Of a stretch of 64,000 nt of DNA, positions 10,982 to 22,754 are shown piece by piece; position 1 is the stretch's first letter; every line of letters begins with the position of its first letter. The stretch is from Dactylorhiza incarnata (lineage: Eukaryota; Streptophyta; Magnoliopsida; Asparagales; Orchidaceae), in the NCBI GenBank assembly GCA_033032865.1, contig JAWHQI010000267.1, positions 62,001 to 126,000 on the forward strand, read 5' to 3'. The notes beneath the pieces were generated by a model, which saw nothing but the letters and a program-made list of their open reading frames with translations, was not told the DNA's origin and did not search any database. Both the position numbers and the translations under genes were made by a program.

Positions 10982-10984
<3 letters not shown>

Positions 10985-11012
<28 letters not shown>

Positions 11013-11013
11013 G
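10985..11013 (+). repeat. C homopolymer (about 28 nt)
   Basis: An almost uninterrupted C run. It lies just downstream of the hairpin cluster, and its length is likely unreliable in any assembly. Confidence 0.95.
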
Positions 11014-11187
11014 CACCGCGCAATCGACCCAAGCGCCGCAGCCCGCGCACCCTCGCGCACCCGACCCGAACCCGACCCTGATAGCACCAGCCCACGTTTG
11101 CGCACGCCCGCACCCGACCCCACCCCTCGCGCGTGAACCTAGAATTTTTCGGCCGTGTAGGGGTAAAAAGGTAATTTCATAGGCAGT

Positions 11188-11290
11188 AGGTTTAGGGGAT
11201 CTAGGAAAAACTATGGACGGACCTGATCGTTCCTGCGATTGAACGGCCGCGATTAACGATCTGTTTCATCTTCAACGGCCACGATTGATT
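11188..11290 (+). repeat. Diverged direct repeat, copy 2
   Basis: Counterpart of 10622-10700, with matching word order and many substitutions. It ends just before the putative copia LTR at 11297. Confidence 0.6.
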
Positions 11291-11296
11291 TCATGG

Positions 11297-11438
11297 TGTT
11301 AGCAGAGATATCACTATTTCCATAATAGTAAAGATAAGGCTGGAACTCATCAGTTACAAGTAATGTAGAAAGCAGAAATAAAACAAAAAAGCGCTTCTTC
11401 TTTTTACACCATTTTTTCTTATGATTTTGAATTTAACA
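11297..11438 (+). mobile_element. Putative short 5' LTR of a copia element
   Basis: Starts TGTTAGCAG and ends TTTAACA, giving a TGTTA/TAACA inverted terminus. TTGGTATCATAG, a diverged initiator-Met primer-binding site, follows within a few bases (about 11442). Degenerate copia gag begins about 110 bp further on. No 3' partner was found, so the 142-bp extent rests on termini only. Confidence 0.4.
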
Positions 11439-11547
11439 ATATTGGTATCATAGCGGTGTTCATGCCATCAGCAACCGTTGTATCTGTTCTTGGCAACAAA
11501 TTCCATATCATAAGGAATTATCATCTTATCTATATATATCATTGCAT

Positions 11548-13335
11548 CAAATGACCTTCAACTCCTCATATACCCCTTCAGCATTTCAATTTTCACAAAT
11601 CGGCATTCCATTTTTTGATGGTGAAGGTTATTATCATTGGGAAATCCAAAGGAAACATTGTTTTTATCACAAGGCTCATGGACTACTAAATTAAACACCC
11701 ATTGAATACCTGGGAAGCTTCAGCTATAAGTGATTATACAGAAAATGTTAAAAGAGGTGCAAAAGCGTTGCTTTTATATACAATAGGTAGTAAGTAGAAC
11801 TATATTCCCTCGAATAATCGCAACTGAAACATCCTAAAAACGTATGTGCAATTCTGCAAACAAAATTCAAAGGATCAAATAAAATAGTTTTCATCAAGTT
11901 ACAAACAACATGGAAGGATTTTGATAATTTTCAAATGAAAGAAGGTGAAACAATATCATCATTTCTTTCAAGTGTCGGTGTGTTAGTAAATAATATTAGA
12001 ACTTTGGGGGATCAAATTGATGATAAATGCATTGTGCTTGAAGTGTTACACAACTTATTACCAAAATATGATCAAGTTGTTATAGACATAAAAGAAGCAA
12101 AATTTTTAGAGAAGCTTTCTCTTTTTGAACTTAGAGGATCCCTTCAAGTACATGAAGAATGGATGAATAGAACAAAACCAACTGTTGAGCATGCCTTACA
12201 AATAGATATAAATAAAGGAAAAGTTGTTGTATGGAATTGTCTCAACACAGAGGAAAGTCTAGAGGAAATTTCAGATGAAGATTTAGAGGAAGAGGTGGAA
12301 GAAATATCCAACAACTTAATGAAAGCCCTAATCAGTTTTGTGTTTTACGTAAATGAGCAAATCATGAAATGGAAAATTACTTTTTCAAATGCAAAACATG
12401 CAGACACAAATCATCTTGATCGAGACTGTTGGAGCAAAATAAATAGCAAAGCAAACATTCAGAATTCAATACTTTGGAAACCAACCAACCAGATCAGATC
12501 ATTTGTACCTATTTATCTACAGAAGAAAATAAGAATGATATATGGGTTGTAGATAGCGTTTGCTCTAATCATATGAGCAACAAGTGTGATAATCCGTCAA
12601 TTGCATCCAATTCAACAAGCTGAAAGTAATGGTAGGAGATGGAAAATCTCTGAAGGTAGAGTCATTTCTATCATCAGTAAACAAGGAATATCGAAGGTAA
12701 TCCATAATATTGAGTGTTGGGTAGCTTGTTGAAAATAGATATAAAGTAATATTTGATGCATATTATTGTCAAATAATGGAGAAAGAAACACAACAACTTG
12801 TTTCTTCCATTAATGCGTAGTAATAATAAATTTCTCTCACAATGCCTTATAACACTACCCTAACATGCAAAGAAGGTGACGACTCAGATGCAATACTTTG
12901 GCATCAACGATATGACCATCTAAGTTATCATGATTTTCAAGGCTGAGAACAAAGTCAATGGTACATGGACTTCCAACTATAAAGCTTTCAACAGATGCTT
13001 GTGAAAATTGCATCTTTGGTAAACAACATCAAATGTCATTTCCCAAAGAAACTCATTGGAGGGCAGCAAAATCTCTAGAATTAATACATATGGATTTCTG
13101 AGAACCACCATCAACTCAATCTCTATCAAGTAACAAATAATTTTTACTTATAGTTGATGATTACTCACGAATGCAATGCATGTATTTTTAAAGCAAAAAT
13201 CAGAAGCTTTTCAAAGATTTATTAAATTCAAACAAATCATTGAAAATCAATGTGGGCATACCATCAAAACTATAAGGAGTCATAGAGGTGGTAAATTTCT
13301 AAGCCAACTACTAAGTTGTATTCCTTAATGCTAAG
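11548..13335 (+). pseudogene. Degenerate Ty1/copia gag-pol
   Basis: Remnant polyprotein in several frames with many stops. In order: an N-terminal gag start (about 11548, FFDGEGYYHWEIQ-like); a UBN2-type gag core, open from 11935 to 12552 (residues about 20-80 include VLHNLLPKYDQVV and LFELRGSLQVHEE); a protease remnant near 12548 (VVDSVCSNHM, where the usual DSG glycine is replaced by Val); a GAG-pre-integrase piece (WHQRYDHLSYHD, about 12900) with CENCIFGK; and an integrase core start (LIHMDF, LIVDDYSR, about 13085-13175). RT and RNase H are missing. The frame is disrupted before and after the 205-codon stretch. This is an old dead copy, and its 5' LTR may be 11297-11438. Confidence 0.75.
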
Positions 13336-14216
13336 TTCAAGTCAAGAATGACATGTGAAACTAATATAAAAAATTAAAGGTGACAATTAATTATTTATGA
13401 AGTATTGCAGTTAATATCTTAACATAATAAATTGAAATTTTAGAATAAATAATTCAAAATCATACCAAATGTGAAAATTGATCTTTCTTGAGCTTCTTTT
13501 AGTTCCGACTCCTCATGTTGAAGCTTTTTTGTTGATTAATTTTTCATAGATTGACAATTTATAGGCGTAAGGCTTTCATCACTATATATATTCCCAAGAT
13601 ATAACATCTTTCTATTAAATTATAAAGATTCATGATCTCAAAGAATTGATGTGCATCCTCTTGTTGTCCAAATTCATTGTATTGGCTTAAGTATCTCTAT
13701 TTATTGTTGATTCCATGCATTACACATATATGCTGATTCCATGCATGAACGCTTATTCTTCATTTAAAATCATGTGTGTATGAGCGTCATCATGTATATC
13801 TTTAACTTGACACGTGTGATAATGCAATGTTATGATGTGCATGTTGTGCTATGCATTCTAATGAAAGCCTTAGTGTATGTTATGAGCGGCGTGCACATGA
13901 AATATTATGCATCCCATACTACATAGTATCGCATGTAACGAAATTAACGTCTAGTAACATCCATGTGATAATGTTAAGCCGCTCATACAACTTAACAGTC
14001 ACATGTTGTCACACTATGAGGATCCATATACAAACACATATTTATGCATCTTATACTACATAATATTCCTCATATACTTCTTATCATGCTATGAGTGTAG
14101 TGTTCATGCTTCAGTAAAGACATACAGATGACCCTTCGGTGTGTGTATGCAATGAAACAGATTCTTAATACCGATGGTTGTTTGACTAACCGTCCAACAA
14201 CCGATCTGAACAGTCT
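13336..14216. other. Unassigned, probable internal remnant of the minus-strand LTR element
   Basis: AT-rich sequence with no recognisable protein. It lies just inside the primer-binding site of the LTR at 14232-18007, where gag should begin, so that element is internally deleted or replaced. Repeated words such as GCTCATACAACTTAA/GCTCATGCAACTCC occur on both sides of the LTR edge. Confidence 0.4.
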
Positions 14217-14230
14217 CCCTCTGATACCAA
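14217..14230 (-). other. Primer-binding site (initiator Met tRNA type)
   Basis: Minus-strand TTGGTATCAGAGG directly follows the LTR end GTTGTGACA with one extra base, which is the canonical arrangement for plant gypsy elements. It orients the element on the minus strand with internal sequence at lower coordinates. Confidence 0.75.
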
Positions 14231-15474
14231 TTGTCACAACCCGCATTTTTCCAATATATAAATATATTATCAGAGTGGGGAAAAATACGCGTTGTGATGT
14301 CATGTTGTGTAGGAGACAACTATAGACGCTCATGCAACTCCAATTCTATGTTTGTTTTCATAAAAGACATTCATTTGTATAAAAGTTATGTTAAAAGACA
14401 TAATTTACAATTTTAAGATTTAAATCATGTCCCTCGGTCCAATGGATCATCTAGTCCATGAGTAGAAACTATAATTACGTTGCGGAAAAGAAAGTATGAA
14501 GTTTGATTTGATTTACCCTATATGAGCATGGAGACCAAATCATCTAGCTAATGATATGCAAAACTCTACATTTATTATAAATAGGAAAAGAACTTTTTAC
14601 GATCTTCAAAGTATGGTGACATTTGATTTAAATCATGTCATTAATAAGAATATGCAAGTTGTATACTTAAAATATCTAACATGCATCCTAGCATAAAGCC
14701 TTCCCAGAGAGCAATGCATCAATAGCAAAAAGACAGTAGTAGCAAGCACAACAAGTAAACAATCTACACAAAGAAACAACAATGAGCGTCAACAATCTGA
14801 CACGAACCCATAGAGATGTCAAAGTACATCAAAAATAGACCAAATAGTCAAAGAAAGTCACAGCTGACTAATCCTCACCAAGGAGGAGAAAGGAAAAGCA
14901 CTATCCAAGATCTGGAAGGACATCACGATCAACCTGCACAGCTACCGGTCCGAACCTGAGGCATTCAACAAAAAAAGAATGCCTCAGCAACAAAGCGCAA
15001 AAAGCGGCTCAAAATAATAATATCACCAAGATCAAAAGATAAAGAGTTACCAACTCCAGAAATAAAACCTTATATTAATAACATATAAGACCATATTACC
15101 CATAATGGACAAAAATGTTAGCAAGCTTGGCTAAATAATCAGAAAAAGTCTTGCACCAAGTGCGACAATGATTTAAAAGAAATGGTCATAGAAATAGGCA
15201 TTGTGTGGGCCAAATGAATCCATGAGCAAAACATTGAATCAGTAACACCGAACAAAAACATGCACTGAGGTAGAGGCCACAATCTTCCACTCACCAACAG
15301 TCCAAAACACCGCCGGGTACCATGATTACACCAAAACAGACACTGTGGAGGAGGCCTCAATAATCTCTCTCACCAACAGTTCAAAACTAGCTCATCACCC
15401 CATCACTTAACACCACACGTAACCTAACTTCATTACACCATGATAAAATGAGGAAAATACCACGATTTTCATGA

Positions 15475-15690
15475 ACAAACAACCACTCGACGAATCCATA
15501 GGTCACTCGACGAATTGCACTAACACTCGACGAATTTTGGCAGATCACTCGACGAATTATACAGACAACTCGACGAATTTTCTAAGTCTCGGCAGATTCG
15601 TCGAAATCACTCGACAAATCCAGAATCACTCCACGAATTTCGGCAAAGGTCTCGACGAATTACTCTAAAGTCTCGACGAATTACTTCCAA
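15475..15690 (+). repeat. Degenerate CACTCGACGAATT repeats, block 1
   Basis: About nine copies of CTCGACGAATT and variants at irregular 20-25 bp spacing. The array resumes at 17027 on the other side of an inserted transposon, so it was one array. Confidence 0.85.
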
Positions 15691-16308
15691 GCTACGTTTT
15701 GAAAGGCGCAAGACGCACCGAGGCGCAAAGGGGTCGTGGAGCCTAGGCGCAAGGCGCAGGCGCGCGCCTGAGGCACGTGCGGCGCCAAAATGTAAAAGAG
15801 ATAAAATGTAGTTAATTAAATACAAAATACACATAAAATACATCTACCACCATATCAACACAGTAGAATTAATGCATTTAGTATCACATAATGTTACCTG
15901 GCATTCCAATCTGACATTGAAGCAATCCCAGCTTCAGTCCTACTCTCTTTTGAAATAAAAATCTTTGCTTTGCCATATAATAAATTCAGGGTAATAACAA
16001 ATTACCGCACTAGAATAATTCAGAGTAGTAAGCAATAACAAATAAACATGCCACTATGTAAACAAAACAAAAAAATGTAAGTCTGCCAAATATTATCACA
16101 AATACAATCACAAACATCAAAAATATGAAAGATGAACGATCCATAAAAGTTCAGTACTATCAAATGCATGGATCTGCATATATGTAGAATAGAGGAAAGA
16201 TTCATAAAATCTCCATATGCATGATCTGCACAAAGGTAATCACAAAAAACACTTGTTAACTATGGTAATCACAAAAACACTTGTTAACTATTGAAAATAA
16301 TTTATTAC

Positions 16309-16506
16309 TCACCAATCTTCTTCTAGTCCGATGTCTTCATCAGAAGAAGCGCTGTCAGTATAATCTTCTTCTCCTTCATGGTACTCATCAGCTTCCTCAT
16401 CCTCATCCTCGACATCATCCTCTCTAAGTAATACTGTAGTAGGAACTCTCGTCTTAGATGTGCTCCCCTTTTCAACTATCTTTGTAGTTGCACTTGTCTG
16501 AATCAT
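16309..16506 (-). CDS. Short acidic open frame inside the TIR transposon, unrecognised
   Basis: 65 codons, very rich in Glu and Asp from residue 29 on (DDVEDEDEEADEYHEGEEDY), ending in SSDEDIGLEEDW. An acidic tail of this sort occurs at the C-terminus of some plant transposases, but nothing upstream supports that identification. It may be the last exon of a deleted transposase, or a captured fragment. Upstream on the minus strand the frame is closed within a few codons. Confidence 0.25.
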   Translation of the reverse strand: MIQTSATTKIVEKGSTSKTRVPTTVLLREDDVEDEDEEADEYHEGEEDYTDSASSDEDIGLEEDW

Positions 16507-16514
16507 ATTTTTTT

Positions 16515-16810
16515 CCTTTGGATAAGCGCGTCAGCCTACCAGCGACGAGAGGAGCAGCCACCAGCGGCGAGAGGAGCAGCCACCAGATGAGCAGAGACGG
16601 CTAACCTACCAGCGGCGAGAGGAGCAGCCACCGTTAGCCAGCGACGAGAGGAGCAGCCACCATCCAGCGGCGGTGAGAGGAGGAAAGGTAGCAGCGGCGA
16701 GAGGAGAACGCACCGTCGATAAGAACAGAGGAGAAGGCACCGTCGAGGCGTCGATGGAAATGTTGAGGAGAAGGCACCGTCGAGGAGAAGACACCGTCAG
16801 CGAGAGGGAA
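16515..16810 (+). repeat. GGCGAGAGGAGCAGCCACC repeats
   Basis: Imperfect tandem units of about 22-26 bp around AGCGGCGAGAGGAGCAGCCA, grading into GAGGAGAAGGCACCGTCGA units. They lie inside the TIR transposon. Confidence 0.75.
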
Positions 16811-17026
16811 AAGAAAGGGCTCGCAGAGAAATGTCGGAATTGAGCCCTAACTTAAGTTAGATTTTTTAAAGCCCGCAGGCGCGCCTCACGGCGCCTCAAA
16901 ACCCACTGAAAGGCGCGCCCCAGGCGCGCCCAGAGCACCTCGCCCGCCTTTGGCCCTCCGAGGCGCTGTCCACTGCGCCCTGTGCGCCTGGCGCCTCAGG
17001 CGTGCCTTTCAAAACGTAGCTTCCAA

Positions 17027-17300
17027 GGTCTCGACGACATGAAGGAACTTCTCGACGAAAATGTCTCAGCGGATTCGTTGAGAGCACTCGACGAATTCAT
17101 TAAGTCACTCGGCGAATTCTATAAGGTCTCCATAGATTACGCTAAGGTCTCGACAGATTCGTCGAAAACACTCGACGGATTCTATAGGGTCTCGACGAAA
17201 TTCGGCAGATTACTAAGAATTTTCCAAGGAAGGGTCATTCGATGAATTCGTCGACGAATTCACTCGACGAATTACATAAGGTCTCGACGAATTCAGGCAG
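17027..17300 (+). repeat. Degenerate GTCTCGACGAATT repeats, block 2
   Basis: Continuation of the 15475-15690 array after the transposon, with CTCGACGAA, CTCGACAGATTCG and CTCGACGGATTC variants. It lies downstream of the minus-strand TATA box, so it would be inside the transcribed LTR part. Confidence 0.85.
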
Positions 17301-18007
17301 AGGCTTTGCTAAAATCCAAAAACTTTAAAAAATAACTCCTTTATATGATCAAACATGATAATTTCAACAAAAATTTTAGGAAGAAATGTATGAACAAAAA
17401 CTCAAACAAAGGGAGAGTCCACCACTTGCCTCAAATCCCTCGATTTCGACTCCAAAGCACTCCAGGACACTAATCGACTATTTTCTGAAACTTTTCGGTC
17501 AAGGAAAAGGGGTAGGAACACACTCTAATATCAAATATCCATGAAACCGAAAATACTCACCGCACACACGAAGATCTCTGCGAGGGCTTTCCAAATCTAC
17601 GCTCCGACGAGGATTCTGTGCTCAAACGCTCCCACAATAGCCAACGAAAGCTCCGGGACGACGGTCGACTCTCCTCTTTCGCGAAAATGATCGTAGTGGA
17701 GAAGATGGAAAAAACCTAATTTCTAGCTTTTTATAGGAGGGAGAGAGGATTATTTAAGAATTAATTAAATTAGAGATTTTCAATAATTCACCGGGCACTC
17801 ACATTAACTCGGATCGCGACGAAACTCCCCGGTTATGCTTAAATTTAATAACTTTAATTTTCTAAAGTCTAAAATTTAAATTCTGGCAAGATTCAAAACG
17901 CGACAATTTATAACGCACATGAAAACTCGGCACAAACGTAATGCCCGCATGACGATATTACGTCGTTAAGGATTTAAAATAATTGCAAGAAATTCTGGAG
18001 TGTTACA

Positions 18008-19576
18008 CGTACAATTATAGCAATAAATTTGATACAAATATTTTATGCTCATTGTTTTAGTTCTCTGGTCTGAGAGTTGGATTAGATCCGGGTAACTTTA
18101 TAGAATCATAACCTCATTTACTCGATCTGTGAAATGCTCAATCTAAATATCTTTATTCCTTGAGAATCCTTTTCACATTTCATGTCAAAGTCATAAGTGC
18201 AGTCAGGTTGTGTTTTGTTTTTATTTATTTTTATGCTTTAATACATATTAAAACTTGTATGGTAATTATATACATGATCATGCTTTTGTGCTAATTCTCA
18301 TTAGTTGAAGAGAACCATTTAGATAGACTTTGTATATTGGCGGGATCTACGGTCGTAATGGATTTCATGAAGAAGAACGCATCAAGAATTTTGTAGATCA
18401 ACGCCACCATGAACCACGAGCTTAAGTCAAAGTACGACATAAAATTTATTTCCGCACTTCAGTAAATTTACCGTTTGTTCAAGCTTCTTTTTATTAGTGT
18501 ATTCTTGCTTAACTTATTATTAGAAAATATAATAGTGCATTTAGACTCCAATTTAGATTGATAGATTTCTGAATAAGACGATCCTACATCATGTATTGTC
18601 CCTGCATTCAGTAATTAGTGTTGTCATATATATATATTTTCGATAATACTAATTAGCGCAGCGACACCTAAATTTGTCTAACAAATTTGCCTTAATTTTA
18701 TATTTTTAGCCGACTTTATTTATGTGCGACTTGACCTCATTTGACGAAAGCCTTTGTTTACTTTCCTAGGTCATGCTTCGCCACTCTAAAGCAAGATATC
18801 GAGAGGGACAATGGAGGTTTGTCTTTGCTTTTTCAGCTCATGCCTCATCAAGTTAGGTCATCAGGGGTACCGATTTTATCTTATTATTGTTTCCGTCTGA
18901 AGAAGCCGCCTTCCCTCATTCGAGAAAGACTGTGTTCTCTCTCCCAGTTCTCGATTCATCTCCCAAAGGCCCCAAACTGCAATCTAGTTGATCAACGAGG
19001 GAGTCGGAAGGTCTGTGTTTTTCCTCTCACCTCACGCCTCGACTCTCATGATGAAACTTTTCTAGATCTAGGGAAAGCCTAAACATGCAGCGGAGAGCAA
19101 GGATCATGTATAGGGATTTTATACCTCCAACCATAGGGCTACTCTTGGACGATTGACTTTGATGAGCAGAGCTCGGACGGAGCACCTCCAAGATCTGAGC
19201 AAAGCTTGGGCGGAGCAGGGCTTGGGGAAAACAGGACTCGGGCGGAGCACCTCCAAGATTTGAGCAGAGCTCAGGCGGAGCAGGGCTCAGGGAAGGCAGG
19301 ACTCAGGCAGAGCACCTCCAGGAGGCTGATGTCGGAGGAAGAGGCCGGCGCACCTGCGGGAAGAATCAACGACGGAAGGGGGGGGGGGGGGGGGGCGAGC
19401 GATGCTTGCGGCTTCCGATTTTTGGGGAGAGAGAGAACCAGATGGATGTTAAAAAGATGAGTTTTAAATTCTTTATATACCCCAAAACCAGGGCCTCAAG
19501 AAACCCTGAACGATCTGGGCCGTCAATCCTCCCATCTAGAGGATCTTGAATAAACCCAGATCTCACTTAAACCACT
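18008..19576 (-). mobile_element. Probable continuation of the 3' LTR of copia element B, with TATA box
   Basis: On the minus strand a TATA box TATATAAAGAA (plus about 19472-19482) is followed by a C-run and leader-like CT-rich DNA. It lies on the far side of an inserted LTR from the LTR start of element B at 22255-22323. Continuity is inferred from position. No protein is encoded and the far boundary is not fixed. Confidence 0.4.
19150..19325 (-). repeat. About 65-bp tandem repeat, 2.5 copies
   Basis: Units begin GGAGGTGCTC on the minus strand and contain GAGCCCTGCTCCGCC and CTCTGCTCA(A/G)ATCTT. They are imperfect, and lie downstream of the TATA box in the same LTR-like segment. Confidence 0.7.
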
Positions 19577-22254
19577 TGTCACACTTGAGCCTATTCGAGT
19601 CAGAGTGCGCTTCGGGCGGGCCGTGATGCCACAGGCATGGGCGGAAGGAAAACCATGCCTGCTAAGGCGCAAGCAGAGATACTGATAAATAACTTTAAAA
19701 TAGTTACTTTTGATTAAAACAAGTTATTTTATTGCGGAAGCTTTAAAAATATGATAAATTTGAAACAAGTGCACATGCATTTTAATAAAAGCTCAAGATA
19801 CAAGTTTTGAAACAAATATTTATGCAGTGGTCATCTCGGATGAATGAACATGCAAAACATGATAAATTCTAGTACATATAATATTTAGCCTAGCAGTTGT
19901 CCATGAAACAGGAGAAAATGGCTGATTATAATTATTACATGAAAGAAATATCTGACAGTAAAAGAAATGAAACATAAACACAAAACCTGAAACTTGACGC
20001 AGATCGGCCTCTGAGAGCAGGCGGCGTAGGCACAACCACTAAGGCAAATCCAAAACAAGAAGGAAAAGCCTCAGAACATTGAAATAAACAGGAGTAAAGC
20101 TAAATAAAAATACGAGCAGGAGAAACAACATATTGAGTACCGCTTTTCATGAAGCTGAGCTAACAAAACAGGCAAGCAAGTGAGACAAGCAGAAATATCT
20201 AGAGTTATTAGACTACTCCGAAGTATAACATACATAGATGATCAAGTAATAACTTAAGTTGTAACAAGTGAAAGTGTGGGTGTTTTTGGTTGACGCACAG
20301 GATTCGTGATTCAGACAGATTCAGATTCAGATGCAAGTCTTATCGAAAATTCGGGATTTCTACCCGTAACCTCTAAGGGGCGGCTCTTTCAAACCCTCAC
20401 CCTTGAGCCAGGGAGTTCATGCTTGCTATGACCGGTCCTTTGTTCTCGTTAGGGATTCAAGAGGGAACCCAAGTCGAGGAGTTGCATCGATTAAACACCA
20501 CCTTTCATTGTTTACTTAAGTTATTAATGAAGTAATTCATGATTGAGTGATTCAAACATATCAAGACATGTAACCAAATTTTGATTCAGATATACGATGT
20601 GTATATTTTACAAACGTGAAACGGGAGGAATCAAGTTATAGAACGTTATTTAACCAAGTCTTGGAACCAGACAGGAATAAGAAACAAGATTCGATGACTC
20701 AGAGAACTCGATAGAGAGTTTAGAAACTTGCGGATTCAAGAATTCACGAGTAATAAGATTATTATACTTCATTTTCCAGGATATCAAATTTTCCCTTAGA
20801 TTACGTCATTCAAGGATATGAATATCTTCTAAGTAAACATGTGTACTAGCCGAATATTTTATATCAAGCACGATTCATCTAGTTGCTAGCAGGATCTTAA
20901 CGTTTATTATTATGACAACTAACGTTTCTGCTCGAAAAGATCTACTAGTCTTCCATTTATCCATCAAATGAGATGCAATTCAATTAAGTGAAAATCCAAT
21001 TTAAACCACTTTCGTTCACTAACTCGTCTCCCAACAAATGAGACACAATTCATCTAAATGAATTTTCAGGTAACTCTCATTCACAATCACAAATTGTGAC
21101 ATTCCAAACACGTGATACCTCAATCTATTAATAAGTCTATTTTGGGATTCGAGGTCTAAATTTATTCGACGAAACAAACATTCAAGGGTGCATTCATATA
21201 AACATAAGAACAAACATGACAATTAAATTCAATGCTTGCAAGAGAGAGGGATCTCTACTTGCCTTAAATGAGGCTGAAGTTGACGGCGGCGGCGAAACGG
21301 CGCAAGCAAAAGTCAGAAATCACATTTTGAACATGATCAAGCACAACGATGGCGACATAGCAATAATTACTACGCTAATACAAGCATTCTATGACACGAA
21401 AATTAAACAAAGAGGGATTAACAGATTTACCTCCCTCAAAGGTGAGGGGAGAAGAAATTCCACGCGGAGACAGAGACTTGGCGGCGCTTAGGTTGCGGAA
21501 ACCCTAATTCGGAGGGGGCTTTGTGTGTTCCCGTCAATTGGAGCGACGAACGGCACCGAAGCACGAAAACCTAAGGATTTGGCGATTTGGAAATGCACCA
21601 AAAATCTGAAATGCAAAAAGGGGTACGAATAAATCGTTAGGGTTTACCAAAATTCTGAAATCAAGGGTGGAGGAGGAAGGTTCTTACCCAAGGAAGACAA
21701 GATCGGGCTCAAGGAGCCGAATCCGAGTCCAAAATCTGAGCGGAGGAGGGTTCGAGCAAAACCCTAGGCGAGATCAAAATCCAAGGAGGAGAGGGGATTA
21801 GGGCTGCCGACATCTGAGGAGAAGGTTGGCTGCTGGCTCCTTGGAGGAAGAAGGAGTCGGCCAGAGGAGGAAGAGCAGGAGGCTGCCGACATTTGGGAGG
21901 GAAATCCCGTCGACCTCTACAGGAGGAGGAGGCGGCCAGAGGAAGAAGGACACGGGGGCGGCGCCGGCAGGAGGAGCTGGAGGCGGCGCCGGCAAGGGGA
22001 GCAGGAGCGGCAGGCGGCGACTGAAGGAGGAGCGGCAGGCGGCGTCGGCTCTGCGCCCAGGAGACGGGAGCGGGAGCAGAAATCGGGAGCGGGATCGGAA
22101 GAGGGAGACCTAGCTGTGCGATTTTTCTTTTGTGGTTTTGCGGCTTGCGGGAGATCTGGACCGGGGGTGGGGTTAATAGGTAAAGGGGGCTGCGGATAGC
22201 AAATAGGTTTTATTTTATTAATATTATTATTATTATATTTTTAGGGTTGTTACA
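19577..22254 (-). mobile_element. LTR-like segment, 2,678 bp, gypsy-type termini
   Basis: On the minus strand it begins TGTAACAACCC (plus 22244-22254) and ends CAAGTGTGACA (plus 19577-19587), preceded by GGCATCACGGCCCGCCCG, a style typical of plant gypsy LTR ends. It splits the LTR of copia B. Flanks do not give a matching 5-bp duplication (CCACT against TCGGG), and no clear primer-binding site follows, so it may be a truncated or rearranged solo LTR. Confidence 0.5.
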
Positions 22255-22323
22255 TCGGGTCACCTCCTTATATCAATCACTTTATCAGACTTCCATGGGT
22301 TGAATCAATTAGATAATCTAACA
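22255..22323 (-). mobile_element. Start of 3' LTR of copia element B
   Basis: On the minus strand AAGTGGGAGAA (a polypurine tract) is followed by TGTTAGATTATC, the LTR start (plus 22312-22323). It continues for about 69 bp until the inserted LTR at 22254. RNase H of element B lies about 440 bp upstream on the same strand. Confidence 0.65.
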
Positions 22324-22754
22324 TTCTCCCACTTGATTCAACATAGGGAAGATCCTCCTATTATTTAAAATAATTTTTTTTTGTTCTATAAGAGTAAAAT
22401 AACACCAGACTCATAGGGCGATTGAGAACATCAAAAACTTTCGTATGACCATACATAATAACATAAAGTAACAGTGGCTCTTGGCCCAAACCTTATGTGA
22501 CGTTTTTTATACTTGTGTAGGAAGTCACAACTACATGAACTGCGGCGGTTGTACCTTAAATGGTAGATACTTTCCTTCCACAATTACAATGTAACCATTC
22601 GATCCTATTAGGTACTTTATGTGGTGTTAATCTTTATGAGCGGGTGCTCCCATTCTGTAATGCAATATATGATCTCTAACGTTACTTTAGTTGTGAACAG
22701 AGAGATAAAAAGACTGAAATACTGCATTAATCCAAAGAGAGTTACAATAAATGT

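Larger units (their letters stand above)
15691..17020. mobile_element. Non-autonomous TIR DNA transposon, 1,330 bp, TSD TTCCAA
   Basis: Perfect 17-bp terminal inverted repeats GCTACGTTTTGAAAGGC (15691-15707) and its complement (17004-17020), flanked by TTCCAA on both sides (15685-15690, 17021-17026; 7 bp if one terminal base is reassigned). Subterminal regions are packed with GGCGC/GCGCC words. The interior contains purine-rich GGCGAGAGGAGCAGCCACC repeats and one acidic open frame, but no transposase that I recognise. The superfamily is uncertain; the TSD length does not settle it. Confidence 0.85.
14232..18007 (-). mobile_element. 5' LTR of a gypsy-type element, interrupted by a TIR transposon
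   Basis: On the minus strand it begins TGTAACACTCC (plus 17997-18007), has a TATA box CTATAAAAAGC (plus about 17730-17740), and ends GGGTTGTGACA (plus 14232-14242) next to a primer-binding site. Total 3,776 bp, of which 1,330 bp are a later insertion at 15691-17020. The downstream half carries two blocks of CTCGACGAATT repeats. The 5' flank cannot be paired with a target duplication because the other end of the element is missing. Confidence 0.7.

Noticed and set aside
19577..22254. Confirmed solo LTR with TSD
   Set aside because: Termini look right but the flanking 5-mers do not match, so it was kept only as an LTR-like segment.
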